A stretch of 64,000 nucleotides of DNA from Gp6-AA40 sp035492455 (GCA_035492455.1 DATJJE010000012.1:1-64000), one strand, 5' to 3'. Numbered from the stretch's first letter, positions 33,944 to 42,679 are shown. Notes: generated by a model from the sequence alone, not told the origin. Numbers and translations: made by a program.

Positions 33944-34273
33944 GGTGCGATGGTGCCGACGGTGCGAGCGTGCGAAGGTGCGTCCGATGGTGCGAGGGTG
34001 CGAGGTGCGGGGATGCCGACGTAGCAGTGGCCCAGCATCAACAACGGAGCACCGACGTATCCGACTAGGACACTCGGGGGCGTACCGCCTGGACAGTCAT
34101 CACCAAGGACGTCGCCGGTAGCGAGGTAGCGGGTCGGCAAGAGGGCGCGCTCTCATCTCACCTGCAAAGACTAGGCGTCTCTTGCGGTCCGAGGGTGCCA
34201 ACGGTGCGAACCCTCGCACATCGCATCTTCGGACGCACCGCCGCACCGTCGCACCCTCGCCACCGTCGCACCT
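33944..34273. repeat. Paired inverted heptad (GGTGCGA-type) arrays, site A
   Basis: The 347-base gap between the convergent M20 and phospholipase D genes carries a left array (33944-34010) of GGTGCGA-type units and, after a 180-base spacer, a right array (34191-34273) in opposite orientation. Each arm contains the 10-base core GTGCGTCCGA (33978-33987) or its complement (34229-34238). Arms align over about 60 bases, so transcription or replication could form a long imperfect hairpin. The spacer holds no gene that I recognise. Confidence 0.75.
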
Positions 34274-34279
34274 CCTCAG

Positions 34280-35986
34280 CTACGCGAACAACAACCGGTC
34301 GCGCTGCTTCTGCGTATTCCCGTAGTAGTCCGCCCACCACGGCTTCTCCTTCGGCTTGCGTGGCGGCCGCTTCAGCACTAGCTGCTTCACCGGCTTTTCA
34401 TCCTGCAGCACCCTGAAGTGATAGTGGTCGAAGATGCGCAGCGCTTCCACCATGTACGACACGGCGATGCGCTGGTCGCGGAACACGATCAGGTTCTCGC
34501 CATTCTTGGTGTCCGCCGTCGGTGAGAAGTTGTACGACCCGACGTAGACGCGCGCCGTCGGCTTGTCGAAGTCGATGACGACGAACTTGTGATGCATGCG
34601 CGTACCGAAGCCGCCGTCAGGCTCGGATCGGAAGGGCTCGGGGAGATGTTTCTTCAGCTCCTTGGCAAAGACCGGCGCGAGATTGCCATCCGGCTTCTGC
34701 AGCATGAGTCCGGCTTTCTTGTCGGAGATGCCGTAGACGAACTTCTGCGAATTGGTGATGTCCCGCAGCGCATCGCGAAGCTCGCCTGTCGTCTTGTCGA
34801 GAAACGCCAGCGAATAAAACAGCGACGACGTCGTGTTCGTCTTGATGTCGTCTGCAATCCCCTTCAGCCGTTCGTTGCCCGCGCTGTGCGGCGAGAACGT
34901 CACGGCGCCGTCGATGCCGGCCAAGCCGAGCGGCGTCCAGTCCACCGCCGGTGAGCCGTAGTGCGGCGGATCGTTCTTCCAGTATTCGTCGAATCCCTGG
35001 GTGAACGCCTTGACGGGTGCGCTGCCGCGCAGGACGAGCGCGTTGTTGTTCTGCACGTAGAGACCGCGCCAGCTGAAGTTGGTCGATCCGCAGACGACAA
35101 GTTGTGTCGCGGGACTGTCGACGATGATGGTCTTGTTGTGCTGCAACTGCTTCATGTGCTGGCGAATGACGTTGCCGGCTCCCGCTGACTTCACGAGCTC
35201 CTTGAAGGCGGCGGTTTCGGCGGATTTCGAATCGCCGTGATCGCTGGAGTCGTCCACGATCGCCTTCAGACGGGCACCGAGCTTGACCAGGCGCGAGACG
35301 ATCTCCGGCTCGTTGAAGTCGTAGGCAACGACGCGGACCTGCGCCGCCTTGTCGGCAATCGCCTTGTCGAGCACGTCGAGCATCGCTTCCCGCGCCTCGA
35401 ATCCCATCCAGGCAAGCGCCTTCATGCTCTCCTGCGCGTTCTTGTATGAAGGCTTGAACGTCAACCCGTCTGCGGCCTTCTTCGGCAGCAGCTTGGGAAT
35501 GGCGGCCGCGCCGTAGCGGTCGACAAACGCCTGCGAGGAAATGAAGCCGCGCGTGAACGCGAGGTTCAGCAGGCCTGGATAGGTATCGCGCCGCAGCTCG
35601 ACCGACACCTCCTGCACGTCGCCGTAGCTCAATTCATCCTGGTCGTTCATGAAGACGGGCGTCACGCGATAGGTGAATGCCCCGGCGAGCTCGGCGTTGC
35701 GCGGAAAGTGCACCCACCGGAACTTCTGGATGGGCGACATCAACGTCGAAAGCGTGTTCGGCTGCACCTTTCCAGAAAGCGGCATGAAGGCGAGCCGGTT
35801 TTTCAGCGCAAAGAACTGGTGTCCGCCGGGCTCTTTGTACTCGATGCCGAAGCCGACGAAGTTGTCGGGTGGTTTGGCCGCTTTCCAATTCATCGCCAGC
35901 AGCACCATGCTGTCGCCGCGGTACACCTTCAGCGTGAACAGCGCCGCGGCGTTCGACGCGGTGACGATGAATGGAGAGGAAGCCAT
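34280..35986 (-). CDS. Phospholipase D-like domain protein
   Basis: A 568-residue protein without a clear signal peptide. Two HKD half-sites are visible: QHNKTIIVDS (HxKxxxxD) and, near residue 460, HHKFVVIDFD (HxKxxxxD), each followed by an N-F-S pattern (GSTNFSWRG, GSYNFSPTA). These are the paired catalytic motifs of the PLD superfamily, which forms phosphohistidine intermediates. An N-terminal ~180-residue domain (EYKEPGGHQFFALKNRLAF, DEYWKN) is extra and has fibronectin-like strand patterns. It could be a nuclease or lipid-acting enzyme. The stop is near a repeat array; an MBL gene follows its start with no gap (35987). Confidence 0.85.
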   Translation of the reverse strand: MASSPFIVTASNAAALFTLKVYRGDSMVLLAMNWKAAKPPDNFVGFGIEYKEPGGHQFFALKNRLAFMPLSGKVQPNTLSTLMSPIQKFRWVHFPRNAELAGAFTYRVTPVFMNDQDELSYGDVQEVSVELRRDTYPGLLNLAFTRGFISSQAFVDRYGAAAIPKLLPKKAADGLTFKPSYKNAQESMKALAWMGFEAREAMLDVLDKAIADKAAQVRVVAYDFNEPEIVSRLVKLGARLKAIVDDSSDHGDSKSAETAAFKELVKSAGAGNVIRQHMKQLQHNKTIIVDSPATQLVVCGSTNFSWRGLYVQNNNALVLRGSAPVKAFTQGFDEYWKNDPPHYGSPAVDWTPLGLAGIDGAVTFSPHSAGNERLKGIADDIKTNTTSSLFYSLAFLDKTTGELRDALRDITNSQKFVYGISDKKAGLMLQKPDGNLAPVFAKELKKHLPEPFRSEPDGGFGTRMHHKFVVIDFDKPTARVYVGSYNFSPTADTKNGENLIVFRDQRIAVSYMVEALRIFDHYHFRVLQDEKPVKQLVLKRPPRKPKEKPWWADYYGNTQKQRDRLLFA

Positions 35987-37027
35987 CTACGATGCTCCTT
36001 GTCTCTGTTCGAGTCGAATCTGCGCGGCCCGCGCGCAGCCCTGCATCACCTGGAAGTAACGCTGCACCCACTCCTCGCCAATCTCGTACGGATGCGGCCC
36101 CTTTCCTCTTCCCGCGAGCATCCGATTCTTGTTGTAGGCGTTGTCGAACTCCGAGTGATTCGACAGCAGCACTGTGGCGTGCACCGCTGCGGCCCTGGCG
36201 GCCATCTTCTTCTGCGAGTCGATATAGATCTGGAAGTTCCTGATGCCCGGGTCCGGCGTGTTGTTGACGAAGTTGAACGCCGTCCCCCCCGAGTACGCGA
36301 CATTCACGGTGCGTCCTCGATCGAGCGCGGTGAACGTGTACGACAGCGTTCCCGGCGTGTGCCCGGGGGTCGTCCAGATGGTGACCGTTCTCCCGCCAAG
36401 GGTGATCTTCATCCCGTCTGTCGCCACGATGTCACGCTTGGGCGCCATCGTCTTGTAGCGGTTCGGGAACTTGCCAACCGTGTCCCAGTCGGGCGCCCCC
36501 ATCACCACGCGCGCACCGTACTTCTTCTGCAGGATCTCGGCGCCGCCGATGTGGTCGGTGTGCGCGTGCGAAATGATGATGTATTTGATCTGCTTCGGGT
36601 CGAGTCCAAGCTTCTGCATCCCGCCGACGATCAGCTCCTCGGAGTTGTACGGAAAGATCGTGTCGATCAGGATGATGCCGTCGCGGGTCGTGAGCGCCCA
36701 CGAGGAGTGGACCTTTCCGCCGACGAAATAGAGGTCGTCAAATACCTTCGCGGGTTCCGCGTACCACGTATCGCGCGGCGGAACCTTCGAAGGGTTCGCC
36801 ACGAAATCAGGAACGTTATCGGTCGTGTTCTCGCCCCCGCTCTGCGGCAGCAGGCAGGTGCGCACCAGCGTGCCGAGGAACTCGAACGCAGCGGCATCTT
36901 TCGCCGCCTGCACGGCCGCGCGGTACTCCGCGTCGAAATCTCTCCGCGCCGGTGCTTGCGCGAACACGCTGGCGGCGAATACGCCGCTCACGAGTACCGC
37001 GGCACACGACTCACACAGCCTGCTCAT
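35987..37027 (-). CDS. Exported MBL-fold metallo-hydrolase, second copy
   Basis: A 346-residue exported protein with a signal peptide (1-23, VFAQA). The MBL metal site is SHAHTDHIGG (HxHxDH), with later TTPGHTPGTL and SNHSEFDNAYNKNRM, the latter giving a putative third-ligand histidine. It shares the pattern KYIxxSHAHTDHxGGAexLQ with the enzyme at 4236, but the C-terminus differs (LAGRGKGPHPYEIGEEWVQRY). Substrate unknown. Its stop abuts the start of the phospholipase D gene, and a short uncertain frame overlaps its start. Confidence 0.85.
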   Translation of the reverse strand: MSRLCESCAAVLVSGVFAASVFAQAPARRDFDAEYRAAVQAAKDAAAFEFLGTLVRTCLLPQSGGENTTDNVPDFVANPSKVPPRDTWYAEPAKVFDDLYFVGGKVHSSWALTTRDGIILIDTIFPYNSEELIVGGMQKLGLDPKQIKYIIISHAHTDHIGGAEILQKKYGARVVMGAPDWDTVGKFPNRYKTMAPKRDIVATDGMKITLGGRTVTIWTTPGHTPGTLSYTFTALDRGRTVNVAYSGGTAFNFVNNTPDPGIRNFQIYIDSQKKMAARAAAVHATVLLSNHSEFDNAYNKNRMLAGRGKGPHPYEIGEEWVQRYFQVMQGCARAAQIRLEQRQGAS

Positions 37028-37336
37028 ACGCGCTCCGTCCTATTCACTTCGATGCCCTGCATAACAGCGACATCGAAATTCTTCGATTCGATATCCATCA
37101 GGCCGCGGGCTTCAGAATGAACGATGCGGCTCTGATCGCCGGCTGGGCGCGGCGTGAGGTGATCGGGCTCTGGCGCGAACGTGGAAATGGCGAGGCCACA
37201 TACCAGTGCTGCGCGCACCCCGGCGAAATCCGTGGCGATGTCATGAATTCCTCCGCGGATGCGGACGGATGCTAGCACGGGATCAGGTGTAGAATTCTCG
37301 CGCATTTCCCGATATTTCAGCTTGCCAATTAGTTAG
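37028..37336. other. Intergenic gap with possible small or decayed gene
   Basis: 309 bases between the divergent MBL and CHRD genes. On the minus strand an extended -10-like TGCTAGCAT is followed by GGAGG and ATGACATCGCCACGG (near 37243), as a translation start would be. The frame carries on for 48 codons only. In a second minus frame a 93-codon stretch (37305 to 37024, ATGA overlap with the MBL gene) contains the hydrophobic VRAALVCGLAISTFA, as if a signal peptide had been frame-shifted. On the plus strand TAGAAT (37290-37295) could be the -10 for CHRD. I see no confident gene here. Confidence 0.4.
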
Positions 37337-37756
37337 ATGCGGAAGGTCATTGCGCTGATCGTCCTCGCGCTGACGCTGCCGCTCGCGGCGCAGAGCGAAG
37401 TGCGTTACAAAGTGCGGCTCGCGCCGGTGCCGATGGACGTTGCCATGCGCAGCACGATTGCAGGCACCGGCTCCGCGATGGCCGTTCTCAAGGGATCGAT
37501 GCTGACGGTGACAGGCAAGTTCGAGGGATTGCGATCGCCAGCCACCGCAGCGCGCGTGTACATGGGGCCGGCGATGGGCCTGCGCGGGATGCCGTTTGCC
37601 GATTTGATGATCTCGAAGGCCACCGACGGGACCATTTCAGGTTCGGTCACGTTGACCACCGATCAGGTGCGGGCTCTGGACAAGCAGCGTATCTACCTGC
37701 AGATCGCCAGCGAAAGAGCTCCGGACGGAAATTTGTGGGGTTGGTTCGTCCGCTGA
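37337..37756 (+). CDS. Secreted CHRD-domain protein
   Basis: A 139-residue exported protein with a signal peptide (1-18, LPLAAQ). It shows the chordin-like CHRD pattern: strand pairs with MAVLKGSMLTVTGKFEGLRSPATAARVYMGPAMGLRG and a C-terminal GSVTLTTDQVRALDKQRIYLQIASERAPDGNLWGWF, ending in the family's G-x-(L/I)-x-G motif. CHRD domains are exported, of unknown biochemical role, often near metal or redox proteins. No Shine-Dalgarno; TAGAAT is a possible -10. It is followed by the PQQ dehydrogenase 13 bases later and is probably co-transcribed with it. Confidence 0.85.
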   Translation: MRKVIALIVLALTLPLAAQSEVRYKVRLAPVPMDVAMRSTIAGTGSAMAVLKGSMLTVTGKFEGLRSPATAARVYMGPAMGLRGMPFADLMISKATDGTISGSVTLTTDQVRALDKQRIYLQIASERAPDGNLWGWFVR

Positions 37757-37769
37757 TCGAGGAGGACCG

Positions 37770-39896
37770 ATGTACGAATTGGTGAAACGACTCGTTCCGA
37801 TCGGTATCGTGCTCGCTCTGGTCGGCACGATGAAGGTTTCCGGCCAGCAGCAGGCGGCGCCGTTCACGGCCGAGCAGGCAACGGCCGGTGCGGCGGCCTA
37901 CCAGGCGAACTGCGCGATGTGCCATCAGCCGGATCTCAAGGGGCAGGGCACCGCACCTGCGCTCGCCGGCGGTGAATTCATCGGCGGCTGGGGCACGCGG
38001 ACGACGCGCGACCTCGTCACATTCATTCAACTGACGATGCCGCCAGCGAGTCCAGGCTCGCTCGGCGCGGATGCGTACGCCAATATCGCGGCGTTCATCC
38101 TGCAATCGAACGGCGCGCGCGCCGGCACGCAGACGTTGAGCGAGAACGTGCGCGTACCGATCGCGTCGATCGCAACCGGACAGGCAGCCGCTGCCGGTCA
38201 GGCCGCCGGCGGTCGGACTGCCGCACCGGCTGCGCCGGCGAAGCCGCAGGGTGTCACCGTCGCCGGCGAGGTGAAGAACTTCGTGCCGGTGACCGATGTG
38301 ATGTTGCGCAACCCCGATCCCGGCGACTGGCTGATGCTCCGGCGCGATTACCGCGCCTCGAACTACAGCCCGCTGAACCAGATCACGACCGGCAACGTGA
38401 AGAACCTGCGGCTGGTGTGGACGTGGGCGATGAATGAAGGCGGCACCAACCAGCCCGCACCCATCGTTCACAACGGCGTCGTCTATGTGAACAACGCCGG
38501 CAACACAATGCAGGCGCTCGACGCGAAGACCGGTGAGTTGATCTGGGAGAACAAGTACGGCACCAACGCCGGCGCCGCCGCAATGCGCGGCATCGCCATC
38601 TACGACGACAAGGTCTTTGCCGCGACCGACGATGCGCATCTGGTCGCCCTGGATGCGCGCACCGGCAAAACGGTGTGGGAGACAGTCATCGGCGATCGAT
38701 CGAAAGGTAATTACGGCGCCAGCAGCGGTCCGCTCGTGGCCAAGGGGAAAGTGATTCAGGGCCTGCGCAACTGTGAAACGTACCGCGAGGAGAAGTGCTT
38801 CATCAGCGCGTATGACGCGGCCACCGGAAAGCTGGTGTGGAAGTTCGAAACCATCGCGCGCTCCAACGAGCCGGGCGGCGACACGTGGGGCAAGCTTCCC
38901 GACCTGTTCCGCGCCGGCACCGAGTCGTGGATCACGGGTTCGTACGATCCGGCGCTGAACCTGACGTACTGGGGCACCGCGCAGGCGAAGCCATGGATGG
39001 CGGTCAGCCGCGGCATGTCGATGGATGACGATGCGCTTTACTCGAGCTCGACGCTCGCGCTCGACGTCGACACCGGAAAACTGGCGTGGCACTTCCAGCA
39101 CGCGCCGGCCGAAGCGCTCGACCTCGATGTCGTCTTCGAACGCGTCCTTGTCGACGACGGAAATCAGTCTGTCGTGTTCACCGTTGGCAAAGACGGCGTG
39201 CTCTGGAAGCTCGATCGCAAGACCGGCAAGTATCTGGGTCACAAGGAAACGCTGTTCCAGAACGTCTGGGCGGCATTCAACGAGAGGACCGGACGTCCGC
39301 AGTACCGGCTCGACATCATGGAGCAGCAGCTCGGGCAATGGGTGCAGGGATGCCCGAGCACCGAAGGCGGACATAACTGGCCGGCCTCGACGTATCACGC
39401 CGGTGTGAAAGCGCTGATCATTCCGCTGAGCCAGAGCTGTCTCGAGATGAACGGTCAGAAGATCGAGCTGAAGGAAGGCGGCGGCAGCGGCGGCGGCGCG
39501 GCGCGCCGCTTCTTCGAGATGCCCGGCAGCGACGGCAAGATCGGCAAGCTCGCCGCGTTTGACGTGGCGACGATGCAGGAGAAGTGGTCATATACGCAAC
39601 GCGCGCCGTTCCTCACGGCTGCCGTATCAACGGCTGGCGGTCTTGTATTCATCGGCGACGTCGATCGGCGGTTCCATGCGCTGGACGTGAAGACCGGTAC
39701 GGTGCTGTGGGAAACGCGCCTGGGCACGTCGGTGCAGGGCTTCCCCGTGACGTTCAGTGTGGACGGAAAACAGTACATTGCGGTGACAACCGGCAATGGC
39801 GGCGGCAGCCCCCGCAACGTGCCCGCGACGATCGCTCCCGAGATCCATTCGCCTGCGACCGGGAACGCTCTCTACGTCTTCGCGCTCCCGGACTAG
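37770..39896 (+). CDS. PQQ-dependent dehydrogenase with N-terminal cytochrome c
   Basis: A 708-residue exported quinohemoprotein-like enzyme. A signal peptide (1-26) is followed by a class I cytochrome c domain (about 33-115) with CAMCHQPD and a late methionine (LTMPPASPG). The PQQ beta-propeller (about 170-708) begins DVMLRNPDPGDWLMLRRDYRASNYSPLNQI, and TGELIWENKYG and TGKLVWKFE are propeller W-motif repeats. The heme-first domain order differs from usual type II quinohemoproteins, which have it C-terminal. SD GAGGAGG precedes ATG. A periplasmic alcohol or other substrate dehydrogenase; the CHRD protein is its upstream neighbour. Confidence 0.88.
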   Translation: MYELVKRLVPIGIVLALVGTMKVSGQQQAAPFTAEQATAGAAAYQANCAMCHQPDLKGQGTAPALAGGEFIGGWGTRTTRDLVTFIQLTMPPASPGSLGADAYANIAAFILQSNGARAGTQTLSENVRVPIASIATGQAAAAGQAAGGRTAAPAAPAKPQGVTVAGEVKNFVPVTDVMLRNPDPGDWLMLRRDYRASNYSPLNQITTGNVKNLRLVWTWAMNEGGTNQPAPIVHNGVVYVNNAGNTMQALDAKTGELIWENKYGTNAGAAAMRGIAIYDDKVFAATDDAHLVALDARTGKTVWETVIGDRSKGNYGASSGPLVAKGKVIQGLRNCETYREEKCFISAYDAATGKLVWKFETIARSNEPGGDTWGKLPDLFRAGTESWITGSYDPALNLTYWGTAQAKPWMAVSRGMSMDDDALYSSSTLALDVDTGKLAWHFQHAPAEALDLDVVFERVLVDDGNQSVVFTVGKDGVLWKLDRKTGKYLGHKETLFQNVWAAFNERTGRPQYRLDIMEQQLGQWVQGCPSTEGGHNWPASTYHAGVKALIIPLSQSCLEMNGQKIELKEGGGSGGGAARRFFEMPGSDGKIGKLAAFDVATMQEKWSYTQRAPFLTAAVSTAGGLVFIGDVDRRFHALDVKTGTVLWETRLGTSVQGFPVTFSVDGKQYIAVTTGNGGGSPRNVPATIAPEIHSPATGNALYVFALPD

Positions 39897-39939
39897 CCGT
39901 CCACAGACCCGACGAGAACGGTGGCGCAGGTAGGGGTTA

Positions 39940-40020
39940 GGTGGTTCGATGATTCAGTGGTGCGATGGTTCGAGGTTCGTGGTCGGGCGAATCACCGCAC
40001 CCGCGAACTCTCGAACCACC
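39940..40020. repeat. GGTTCGA heptad array with terminal inverted repeat
   Basis: GGTGGTTCGA (39940-39949) is the exact complement of TCGAACCACC (40011-40020). In between are GGTGCGA- and GGTTCGA-type heptads on one side and their complement on the other. It lies between convergent genes and might also act as a bidirectional transcription end, but there is no U tract. Confidence 0.6.
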
Positions 40021-40028
40021 AGTAGCCG

Positions 40029-40850
40029 TCAGTTCGTCGCCCTGGCCGCTGCCGCTCCCGTCGGCAGGCCGTAGCTCAACTCGGGAATGAACCGATACAC
40101 CTCGTTTTCAATCGGCGTGGCCAGCGTAGCGTTGCGCCGTGCTCCGATCTTGTTCTGCTGCTCCTGGCTGAGACCCGCTTGCTGGAGCAAGGCTGGTCTG
40201 TCGATGTCTGCGTACTTGTCGAGCAGCCGCACCATCACGCGCTGTCCGCCAGGGCCCCCAGCGTTCAGAGTCCACACCCAATAGTCCTTGACGCCGGCCT
40301 TCCTGTAGTTCGGCAGGTAGTCCTCCCTCATGCTCGCGAGAAATTCGCCCCCTTTGCCCGGAAGCACGCTCGCGACCTGCACCAGCTGCAGCTGCGGCAT
40401 TGCCGTGAGATTGCTCATTAGGCTCGCATCCTGCTCGAGCGTGTAAATCTCCGCACGCTGACTGAGAATGGTCGCGCGCAGCTTCGCGTTGTAGTTTGCA
40501 TTGGCCTCCGCGCTGATGGCGCGCGTGATGAATCCAGGCATATCGAGCTGCGCGTTGTTGGCCAGCGGAATGATCGTCAGGCGCGTGAAGCCCTGACCCG
40601 TTGCGCCGTTGGCCAGCGTGTGCCGCCACGGAAGCCCTGTTTTCTTCTGCGCCGGAATCATCTCGTTCTTCTGCAGGTCCTCCCACACCGTCAACATGTC
40701 GGCCTTGAGCTGGATGGTGGTGACCTGGATGCGAACAGGCGGCGGTTGCGGCGCCTGGGCCCGACTGAAGTTGGCGAGCCCCGCCACGGCAATGATCATC
40801 GCCACGACTACAACTGTGAGCGCCTGGGGTCCAGTGATCCTCTTCAGCAT
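40029..40850 (-). CDS. Secreted protein of unknown function
   Basis: A 273-residue exported protein with a signal peptide (1-32, ending FSRAQA). Its core contains VTTIQLKADMLTVWEDLQKNEMIPAQKKTGLPWRHTL, an alpha/beta ferredoxin-like or NIPSNAP-like appearance, and a repeated half (LVQVASVLPGKGGEFLASMREDYLPNYRKAGVKDYWVW), suggesting a duplicated dimeric alpha+beta barrel. A good promoter (40955-40982) and the SD AAGGAG precede it. It is monocistronic, between a repeat and the ThuA unit. I cannot assign a function. Confidence 0.65.
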   Translation of the reverse strand: MLKRITGPQALTVVVVAMIIAVAGLANFSRAQAPQPPPVRIQVTTIQLKADMLTVWEDLQKNEMIPAQKKTGLPWRHTLANGATGQGFTRLTIIPLANNAQLDMPGFITRAISAEANANYNAKLRATILSQRAEIYTLEQDASLMSNLTAMPQLQLVQVASVLPGKGGEFLASMREDYLPNYRKAGVKDYWVWTLNAGGPGGQRVMVRLLDKYADIDRPALLQQAGLSQEQQNKIGARRNATLATPIENEVYRFIPELSYGLPTGAAAARATN

Positions 40851-40954
40851 GACGGACTCCTTTCGCGCAGCTCGCGGACGACAGCGCGTCCCGATCGCGT
40901 TGGCGCACGCGGGGAGCCGAAATCGAAAAATCGGTTTGGGACCGAGAGGTCGCT

Positions 40955-40982
40955 ACGATACGCCTGGCAATCGCCGTGTCAA
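40955..40982 (-). promoter_or_regulatory. Sigma70 promoter for secreted protein gene 40029-40850
   Basis: Read on the minus strand it is a perfect TTGACA (40977-40982), 16-base spacer, and TATCGT (40955-40960), about 105 bases before the start codon. This is the best sigma70 -35 box seen in the window. Confidence 0.55.
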
Positions 40983-40991
40983 GCGATCTGT

Positions 40992-41783
40992 CTATTTGCC
41001 ACCGATCGCACCCATCGCACCTACCGGGATTGCCGTCCAGCGGATCGCGCCGACCAGCTGCCGTTGAAACCGCGGATCGCTCCACGTTTCGGAAAAATGA
41101 CCGAGCGCGTTGTAGTACGCGCGTCCGGCTCCGAACGACTGCGCCCAGGCCAGGGGATAGTCACCCGCCGCGCCGACGGATGCGGCATCGAGGCGCAGCA
41201 GCACCTGTGCGCGGCCGCGCGGGTTCTCCTGAAACGTGTAGAACTCCTCGAGCAGCGAAAATCGATCGCCGACGCCTGCAGCGGCGGGATGTGACGGGTC
41301 TTCGACGACAACGGTACCCTGCTGCGTCCACGGATGGTCGCGGAAGTACGCACCAACCAGACGTCCGTAGTCCGGCCACTCGTACAACGTGTCGGCTGCG
41401 CTGTGCACACCGATGAAGCCGTGGCCGCCCATCACGAAGTCGAGCAGTGCGGTCCTCTGCGCGGGCGACAGCGGCAGCTCGCCGCTCGTCAACGCGAACA
41501 TCACGACGTCGTAGGCGCGGAGATTATCGGCCGCGAGCGCCGACAGGTCTTCGGTTGCCGTTACCGAGAACTCACCGGTCGATGCCGCGAGACCGGCCAT
41601 TGCCTGACGCGCCGCCGGGATCGACTCGTGCCGGAACGCTGCCGTCGTCGTCAGCATCAGCACGCGCGTCGTGGCACGGCCGGACGGCACGACCGACGTG
41701 GGAGAAGTCGATAGCGTGTTCGCAGAACAGCCGATGGCGGCGGGGAGCGTGAGAACGATCAGCGCGCGGCGAGCGCGCGTCAT
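40992..41783 (-). CDS. ThuA-like protein
   Basis: A 263-residue exported protein, with an N-terminal signal (RALIVLTLPAAIGC) whose final cysteine could make it a lipoprotein, although the lipobox is imperfect (A at -3). The body matches ThuA/trehalose utilisation: RVLMLTTTAAFRHESIPAARQAM, DVVMFALTSGELPLSPAQ and GGHGFIGVHSAADTLYEWPDYGRLVGAYF are the class I glutamine-amidotransferase-like core, here without a clear catalytic cysteine. The C-terminal ALGHFSETWSDPRFQRQLVGAIRW is characteristic. The ATG overlaps the isomerase stop by ATGA. It is likely a carbohydrate-linked protein. Confidence 0.88.
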   Translation of the reverse strand: MTRARRALIVLTLPAAIGCSANTLSTSPTSVVPSGRATTRVLMLTTTAAFRHESIPAARQAMAGLAASTGEFSVTATEDLSALAADNLRAYDVVMFALTSGELPLSPAQRTALLDFVMGGHGFIGVHSAADTLYEWPDYGRLVGAYFRDHPWTQQGTVVVEDPSHPAAAGVGDRFSLLEEFYTFQENPRGRAQVLLRLDAASVGAAGDYPLAWAQSFGAGRAYYNALGHFSETWSDPRFQRQLVGAIRWTAIPVGAMGAIGGK

Positions 41784-42679
41784 CACAGCACGCGGGCGGC
41801 GCGCATCACGGCTTCGGATTTCCTGCGAATCTCCTGCGCGACCTCGTACGGATCGCCTTGCTGGAACTTCGGGAGGAACAGCTCCACCGACAGCGGCCCC
41901 GCGTAGCCTTTGTCGGACAGCTTGCGGAGGATTGTCGTCAGCGGACTGATGCCGTCGCCCGGGATGATGCGCGTCGTGTTGTCGAGCAGTTCGCGCGGCA
42001 TGTCGGGCACGTCCTGGAAATGCACGTGGCCGATCTCGCCGGGACGGATTAGATCGAGGTCCTCGAGCTTGTTGTTGCCGGACCAGAAGTGATAGCAGTC
42101 GAGCAGCGGCTTCACACTCGGGTGCGCCGCCGCGCGCGTCACCTGCAGCATGGTCCGCAGCGTCGAGATGAACGCCGATCCGCGCGTGAACTCCGCCGTC
42201 ATGCGCATGTCGTACTGCTTGACGACGTCGCCGGCGGAGCGCATGTTGTCGGCGCCGGTCTTGTAGTCGTCCTCGGCGAACTTCTGCATGCCGCCGACAG
42301 GCGCGTAGATGTGCTTGAGTCCGAGCTCGGCGAACTGCTCGCATCGTTTCTTCAGGTTCTCGAGCGCCGTGGCGTGATTCGGGTTCGGCTCCCACAACCC
42401 GGCGACGCCGCACGCCGCCGATACAGGCGTCAACCCGTTGTCGGTCAGTAAACGTTTGGCTGCGGCGAGCGATTCAGTCTTGAGGTACTCATCGAGCAGC
42501 GCCGCGGTGATCTCCACGTTTTTGATTCCGGCGCGCGCCCACCCCTCGAGCGATTTGCGATAGCCCGACGCGGCGGATGTGTTCTGGTGAATGGCGAGCG
42601 ACATCTTCGTGGCGGCGGACGCACGGGTAGCGACCATCATCGCTACCGGCGTTACGATCATCTCTCGCCTGGACAGCAC
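41783..42679 (-). CDS. Sugar phosphate isomerase/epimerase-family TIM-barrel protein
   Basis: A 298-residue enzyme with a short Tat-like start (LSRREMIVTPVAMMVATRASA) at GTG 42679. It has a xylose-isomerase-like TIM barrel: AGIKNVEITAALLDEYL, ENLKKRCEQFAELGLKHIYAPVG, PLLDCYHFWSGNNKLED (metal-site D/H), and GEIGHVHFQDVPDMP (H/D). Glutamates in NVEIT and the final SVELF complete the divalent metal ligands. It immediately follows a small lipocalin-like gene (stop adjacent to start) and couples to ThuA; such isomerase-ThuA pairs are frequent in inositol/sugar catabolism. Confidence 0.85.
   Translation of the reverse strand: MLSRREMIVTPVAMMVATRASAATKMSLAIHQNTSAASGYRKSLEGWARAGIKNVEITAALLDEYLKTESLAAAKRLLTDNGLTPVSAACGVAGLWEPNPNHATALENLKKRCEQFAELGLKHIYAPVGGMQKFAEDDYKTGADNMRSAGDVVKQYDMRMTAEFTRGSAFISTLRTMLQVTRAAAHPSVKPLLDCYHFWSGNNKLEDLDLIRPGEIGHVHFQDVPDMPRELLDNTTRIIPGDGISPLTTILRKLSDKGYAGPLSVELFLPKFQQGDPYEVAQEIRRKSEAVMRAARVL

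Noticed and set aside
34011..34190. A possible gene in the spacer of repeat site A (minus frame beginning MPTRYLATGDVLGDD).
   Set aside because: It reads through into the repeat, has no Shine-Dalgarno and no recognisable domain.
33944..34273. CRISPR-like array.
   Set aside because: The unit is only 7 bases, without spacers of regular length and without cas genes nearby.
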